Assembly (NCBI GenBank): GCA_046596415.1
Contig: JBKJML010000236.1
Location: 1 to 7,484 of the forward strand
Origin: JBKJML01 sp046596415
Lineage (GTDB): Bacteria > Actinomycetota > Thermoleophilia > Gaiellales > Gaiellaceae
Length of the DNA: 7,484 nt
Direction: 5' to 3'
Shown here in pieces: positions 5,170-7,484 of the stretch. The first letter of the stretch is position 1. The number at the start of each line of letters is the position of its first letter. The translations under genes and the position numbers were made by a program. The notes beneath the pieces were generated by a model that saw only the letters and a list, made by a program, of their open reading frames with translations, was not told the DNA's origin and ran no database searches.

Positions 5170-5900
5170 TCCCCGGGGAGTCGTCGGCCGGCGGCGAGCG
5201 CGCGGAACGCAGGCACCGGATCGGCTTCCGGCGAGGCAACGACGAGGACGACACCGAAGCCGTCGCCCGCCAGCGCGTCGACGACGAGCTGGAGGCCGGC
5301 GGCGAGCGCGAAGGCCTTGTGCGCCTGCTCGCCGCCGAACGGGACGAGCTCCTCCGGCTGCGCGGCGCCGCGCAGCACGTCGCCGTAGGTGACCGCTCCC
5401 ATCGAGACGTCGGCAACGAACGGGCGGCCGTCGGAGCTCGGAATCGCGAGTGCGAGTGGGTTCGTGCCCGTCAGCGGCTCGCCGCCGTCCGGATGCGGCA
5501 GCCGGCGGGGCGAGGTGGCTGTGAGAGCCGCGACGAGGCCACCCTGCGCCAGGAGCCGCACGTAGTGACCGAGCATGCCGGTCGGAAACGTGTTCGAGCC
5601 GACGACCACACGCGCGCGCTCCGGCGGATCGTCGAGCTGGGCGCCGACCATGGCGGCGAGCGTCAGGTAGCCGAGCGCACCGCCCCCGTCCCACCGCTCG
5701 AAGCCGGGCTCGGCACGCAGGCGCACCGGCGCTGCCTCCGGCTGGAGATCGTCCAGTGTCTCGAGCCACTCGATCCGCGAGTAGCCGTGGCCGAGCTTGC
5801 CGCGCCGCTCGGCATCGTCGAAGTGGGCGAAGAGCGTGTCCGTGTCGGCCTCGGAGAAGCCGAGTGCAGCAATCCGGGCTCTCGCCTCGTCAGTCTGCAC
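5166..5900 (-). CDS. Malate/L-lactate dehydrogenase-like (Ldh_2 family) protein, short and motif-altered
   Basis: 244 residues, against roughly 330-360 in normal Ldh_2-family NAD(P)-dependent oxidoreductases. Family features are recognisable in order: an N-terminal helix and A..RG..GHGYSRIEWLE (His38) matching the usual RG.DSHG..R; GLVAALTATSP (about 121-131); GGEPLTGTNPLALAIPSSDGRPFVADVS (about 139-167) matching GTNPIA.A.P; and FGGEQAHKAFALAAGLQLVVDALAG (about 188-212) matching GGHKGYGLAL. The conserved NSNHFG is here SNTFPTG without the His, the Ser before HG is Gly, and two family segments (before and after GGEQAHK) are missing. Dehydrogenase activity is therefore uncertain. The GTG start at 5900 overlaps the upstream HAD-IB gene by 11 bases and lacks a clear ribosome binding site, so translation is probably coupled. 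It ends at RRLPGD, where relatives continue for about 30 residues. The frame is intact, so it is a diverged gene rather than a broken one. Confidence 0.82.
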   Translation of the reverse strand: MQTDEARARIAALGFSEADTDTLFAHFDDAERRGKLGHGYSRIEWLETLDDLQPEAAPVRLRAEPGFERWDGGGALGYLTLAAMVGAQLDDPPERARVVVGSNTFPTGMLGHYVRLLAQGGLVAALTATSPRRLPHPDGGEPLTGTNPLALAIPSSDGRPFVADVSMGAVTYGDVLRGAAQPEELVPFGGEQAHKAFALAAGLQLVVDALAGDGFGVVLVVASPEADPVPAFRALAAGRRLPGD

Positions 5901-6660
5901 GGCGGCGTGCCGCCCACACGGCCGCGCCCGCGCCGAGCACGAACGGGATCCCGATCAGTGCCCGCAGGAGCGGCCGGCCGCTCCCCGGGTACTCGAGATC
6001 CTGGAAGCGCAGCACAGGCCACCCCCGCTCGGCCGCGATCCGTCGCAGCTCGCGATCGGGATTGACGACGACTGGGTGGCCGACCGCCTCCAGAAACGGC
6101 AAGTCGGTGTAGCTGTCGGAGTACGCGGTGCTCTCGGCGAGGTCGAAGCCCTCGCGCTCGGCGAGCTCCCGCACGGCGGCTGCCTTGCCCTCGCCGTGGC
6201 AGGCCCGCAGCGAGCGGCCGGTGTAGGTGCCGTCCACGATCTCGCACGTCGAGCCGAGCGCCCCGTCGAACCCGAGCTCTCGCGCGAGCTCGGCGGCGAT
6301 CTCGTGGAGCACCGCCGAAACGATGTAGACCGGCTCGCCACGCTCCTGGTGCTCGGCCACACGCGCCATCGCGTCGCGGTAGACGAGCGGCTTCAGGATC
6401 GGTTCCATCGCGCCGGCGACGAGCCGGCGCAGATCGTCCACAGCAAAGCCCTTCAGGATCATCATCCCGTCCTCGGCGGCGCGCCGGACCGCCTCGGCGG
6501 AGACCCCGCGCGTGATGAAGAGGAGCTGCCAGGCGGCCGCCTTGGCGAGCTGGCCGCGGCCGATCACGCCGTGCTGGCGGAACGAGCCTGCGAGCGCGAG
6601 CGCGCTCGATCGGCGCAGCAGGGTGCGATCGAGATCGAAGAAAGCGGCAGCGCGGCCCAT
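5890..6660 (-). CDS. HAD-superfamily subfamily IB phosphatase with C-terminal membrane helix
   Basis: 256 residues. The HAD motifs are complete: FFDLDRTLL with Asp9 and Asp11, motif II Ser115 in VYIVSAV, Lys159 in HGEGKA, and motif IV YSDSYTDLP with Asp182 and Asp186, followed by HPVVVNPD. This is the SerB/CicA-like IB arrangement with a helical cap (about 18-90) after motif I; such proteins dephosphorylate small molecules or phospholipid precursors. From about residue 231, LLRALIGIPFVLGAGAAVWA forms a hydrophobic helix ending in a basic ARRRAD tail, so the enzyme is probably tethered to the inner face of the membrane. The ATG at 6660 starts eight codons before motif I; the open frame further upstream has no homology. 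No Shine-Dalgarno sequence is present, but a -10-like box sits 6 bases away. It is the first gene of a two-gene minus-strand operon. Confidence 0.9.
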   Translation of the reverse strand: MGRAAAFFDLDRTLLRRSSALALAGSFRQHGVIGRGQLAKAAAWQLLFITRGVSAEAVRRAAEDGMMILKGFAVDDLRRLVAGAMEPILKPLVYRDAMARVAEHQERGEPVYIVSAVLHEIAAELARELGFDGALGSTCEIVDGTYTGRSLRACHGEGKAAAVRELAEREGFDLAESTAYSDSYTDLPFLEAVGHPVVVNPDRELRRIAAERGWPVLRFQDLEYPGSGRPLLRALIGIPFVLGAGAAVWAARRRAD

Positions 6661-6666
6661 CGCCCG

Positions 6667-6672
6667 AGTGTA
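6667..6672 (-). promoter_or_regulatory. Putative -10 box (TACACT on minus strand) of a leaderless promoter
   Basis: Read on the minus strand, TACACT is followed by six bases (cgggcg) and then the ATG at 6660, so transcription should start at the first codon. There is no Shine-Dalgarno sequence and no clear -35 box at 16-18 bases. The hexamer-to-ATG spacing is identical to that at 2130-2142. Confidence 0.55.
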
Positions 6673-6697
6673 GCCACGCCCAAAGTTCACGAAATCC

Positions 6698-6730
6698 TTA
6701 CGCCGCGGGGCACCAGGTTCACCGCGGGGC
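6698..6730. repeat. Imperfect direct repeat between divergent genes
   Basis: TTACGCCGCGGGGC at 6698-6711 recurs as TTCACCGCGGGGC at 6718-6730, sharing the exact core CCGCGGGGC (6703-6711 and 6722-6730, 19 bases apart). A GTTCAC word also appears twice (6685-6690 and 6717-6722). The repeats lie in the 115-base gap between the divergent starts at 6660 and 6776, so they could be an operator, but in GC-rich DNA this may be chance. Confidence 0.3.
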
Positions 6731-6765
6731 GGCATCTCTACTTGTGCGTACCGAATCCAAAGCAA

Positions 6766-6770
6766 AGGGA
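6766..6770 (+). promoter_or_regulatory. Ribosome binding site (AGGGA within AAAGGGAG) of the secreted-protein gene
   Basis: AAAGGGAG at 6764-6771 lies just before the ATG at 6776 in an A-rich stretch (tccaaagcaaaggg) that stands out from the GC-rich surroundings. It fixes the start at the codon opening the signal peptide and implies a leadered mRNA, unlike the divergent gene at 6660. Confidence 0.75.
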
Positions 6771-6775
6771 GCCAC

Positions 6776-7372
6776 ATGAAACGCCTCACGACATTTGCGC
6801 TTGCAGCGCTCGTCGCCCTCGTGGTGACCGGCCTCGCGATCGCTGACGGCAGCGACACGAAGCAGACCTCGCCGGTGTCCGCGACCTTCACCGCGACACC
6901 CACCGAGAAGACGACGACCGTCACCTGCACTGGCGCCGACGGCACGTACAAGATCACGCGCGGCAGCTACGAAGGCACCGCAACCGGCTCCGACGCCGTG
7001 CTGACCGGCAAGATCTCGCTCCGGACGAAGTCCGTCGTCAACACGACGACCGGCTACGGCTACACCGAGGGCAAGGTCACCCTGCGCGACGCCGACGGCA
7101 AGCTGAAGGCGAAGGCGCAGCTCGTGGCCGTGAACACGCAGAAGGGCATCCTCAACGGTTTCCTGAACGGTCGCGTGAAGGAGCAGGGCCACCTGCTCGC
7201 CAACTTCTCGGCCGCGTTCAACGCCGACGGCAGCTCGCTCTCCGGGCAGCTCGGCGCGGACGCACCCGTCGCACCGCAGAACTCCGCGATCGTGACGTCG
7301 GGCGGTTGCGAGCGCAGCGCCGACGGCAAGGACAGCGGGCGCAAGAGCGAGTCGCGTTCGCGCAAGAGCTGA
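6776..7372 (+). CDS. Secreted protein of unknown function with signal peptide and basic C-terminal tail
   Basis: I do not recognise the family. The 198-residue product opens with a classic signal peptide: MKR, a hydrophobic core LTTFALAALVALVVTGLAI, and likely cleavage after AIA or close by, before DGSDTK. The mature part is rich in Thr, Ser, Gly and short alternating strands (VSATFTATPTEKTTTVTCTG, TYKITRGSYEGTATG, KISLRTKSVVNTTTGYGYTEGKVTLRD, KLKAKAQLVAV), suggesting a beta-sheet or beta-barrel fold. The DG turn repeats (GADGTYK, DADGKLK, NADGSSLSG) add to this. There are only two cysteines, Cys51 and Cys178, which could form a disulfide joining the ends of the domain. The last 20 residues (ERSADGKDSGRK and onward) are basic and disordered. 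There is no lipobox and no LPXTG. It has a strong ribosome binding site and its own terminator, so it is probably monocistronic. Confidence 0.88.
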   Translation: MKRLTTFALAALVALVVTGLAIADGSDTKQTSPVSATFTATPTEKTTTVTCTGADGTYKITRGSYEGTATGSDAVLTGKISLRTKSVVNTTTGYGYTEGKVTLRDADGKLKAKAQLVAVNTQKGILNGFLNGRVKEQGHLLANFSAAFNADGSSLSGQLGADAPVAPQNSAIVTSGGCERSADGKDSGRKSESRSRKS

Positions 7373-7393
7373 CCCACGGGGGGTGGAGCGGCT

Positions 7394-7430
7394 GACGAAG
7401 GGCGCCTGCGGGCGCCCTTCGTCGTTCCTA
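7394..7430 (+). terminator. Intrinsic terminator-like hairpin, possibly bidirectional
   Basis: A perfect 13-bp stem pairs 7394-7406 with 7411-7423 around a 4-base loop (tgcg), starting 21 bases after the stop of the secreted-protein gene. The following gttccta has only a weak T run, as is common in high-GC actinobacteria. On the minus strand it lies directly behind the stop of the partial gene at 7428, so it may end both convergent transcripts. Confidence 0.82.
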
Positions 7431-7484
7431 GTTGAGAACCGTCAAGGCCTTGATGATGCCGGGCCCGCGCTCGCGGCGGCTCGC
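7428..7484 (-). CDS. C-terminal fragment of a probable minus-strand gene, unidentified
   Basis: Read on the minus strand from the window edge, the frame gives 18 residues (ASRRERGPGIIKALTVLN) and then TAG at 7430-7428, just before the shared hairpin. The position (a stop immediately in front of a strong convergent terminator) and the absence of any other feature here support a real gene end. The fragment is too short to identify, and a chance open frame cannot be excluded. Confidence 0.4.
   Translation of the reverse strand, partial: ASRRERGPGIIKALTVLN

Noticed and set aside
5797..6846. 349-residue plus-strand open frame across the minus-strand HAD-IB gene
   Set aside because: Its product is Arg/Ala/Glu/His-rich and low in complexity, with no motif. 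It lies antisense to a gene with complete HAD motifs and is a usual artefact of high-GC coding DNA.
6661..6957. N-terminal extension of the HAD-IB frame by 99 residues
   Set aside because: It would run through the divergent promoter and into the signal-peptide gene. Motif I begins eight codons after the ATG at 6660, as in relatives.

Overview
The window is very GC-rich and densely coding, with GTG starts, stop/start overlaps and short intergenic gaps. This fits a high-GC actinobacterium. The gene content (compact high-GC nuoN, DUF1028 and cupin-TPR proteins, secreted small proteins) makes a Thermoleophilia-like lineage (Gaiellales/Solirubrobacterales type) my best guess, but that is an inference from style, not proof. 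I see no mobile element, CRISPR array, tRNA or rRNA.

Layout. (1) 1-1720, plus strand: the 3' part of nuoN (membrane subunit N of respiratory complex I), followed 10 bases later by a HAD-family phosphatase; this is probably the tail of a nuo operon. (2) 1717-2094, minus strand: a small membrane protein whose stop codon shares the CTAG tetranucleotide with the HAD stop. (3) 2142-5169, plus strand: a tightly coupled five-gene operon. It holds a UPF0173-type metallo-beta-lactamase-fold hydrolase, a 90-residue unknown protein, a DUF1028 protein with a C-terminal putative peptidoglycan-binding domain, and two tandem paralogous cupin-TPR proteins. Every junction overlaps by 4 or 11 bases. (4) 5166-6660, minus strand: a HAD-IB phosphatase with a C-terminal membrane helix, then an unusually short, motif-altered member of the malate/L-lactate dehydrogenase (Ldh_2) family. 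This unit converges on the five-gene operon and again shares a CTAG stop with it. (5) 6776-7372, plus strand: a secreted unknown protein with a strong ribosome binding site, followed by a perfect 13-bp hairpin terminator and, converging from the right, the last codons of a probable minus-strand gene.

How it works together. The five-gene operon is the most interesting part. It joins two proteins of poorly known function (UPF0173 and DUF1028) to a duplicated small-molecule-binding (cupin) plus protein-interaction (TPR) module. It looks like a metabolite- or cell-wall-related hydrolase/sensor unit, but the substrate cannot be read from sequence. Two operons (starts 2142 and 6660) have the same promoter geometry: a TANNNT -10 box exactly 6 bases before the ATG with no Shine-Dalgarno sequence, which predicts leaderless mRNAs.
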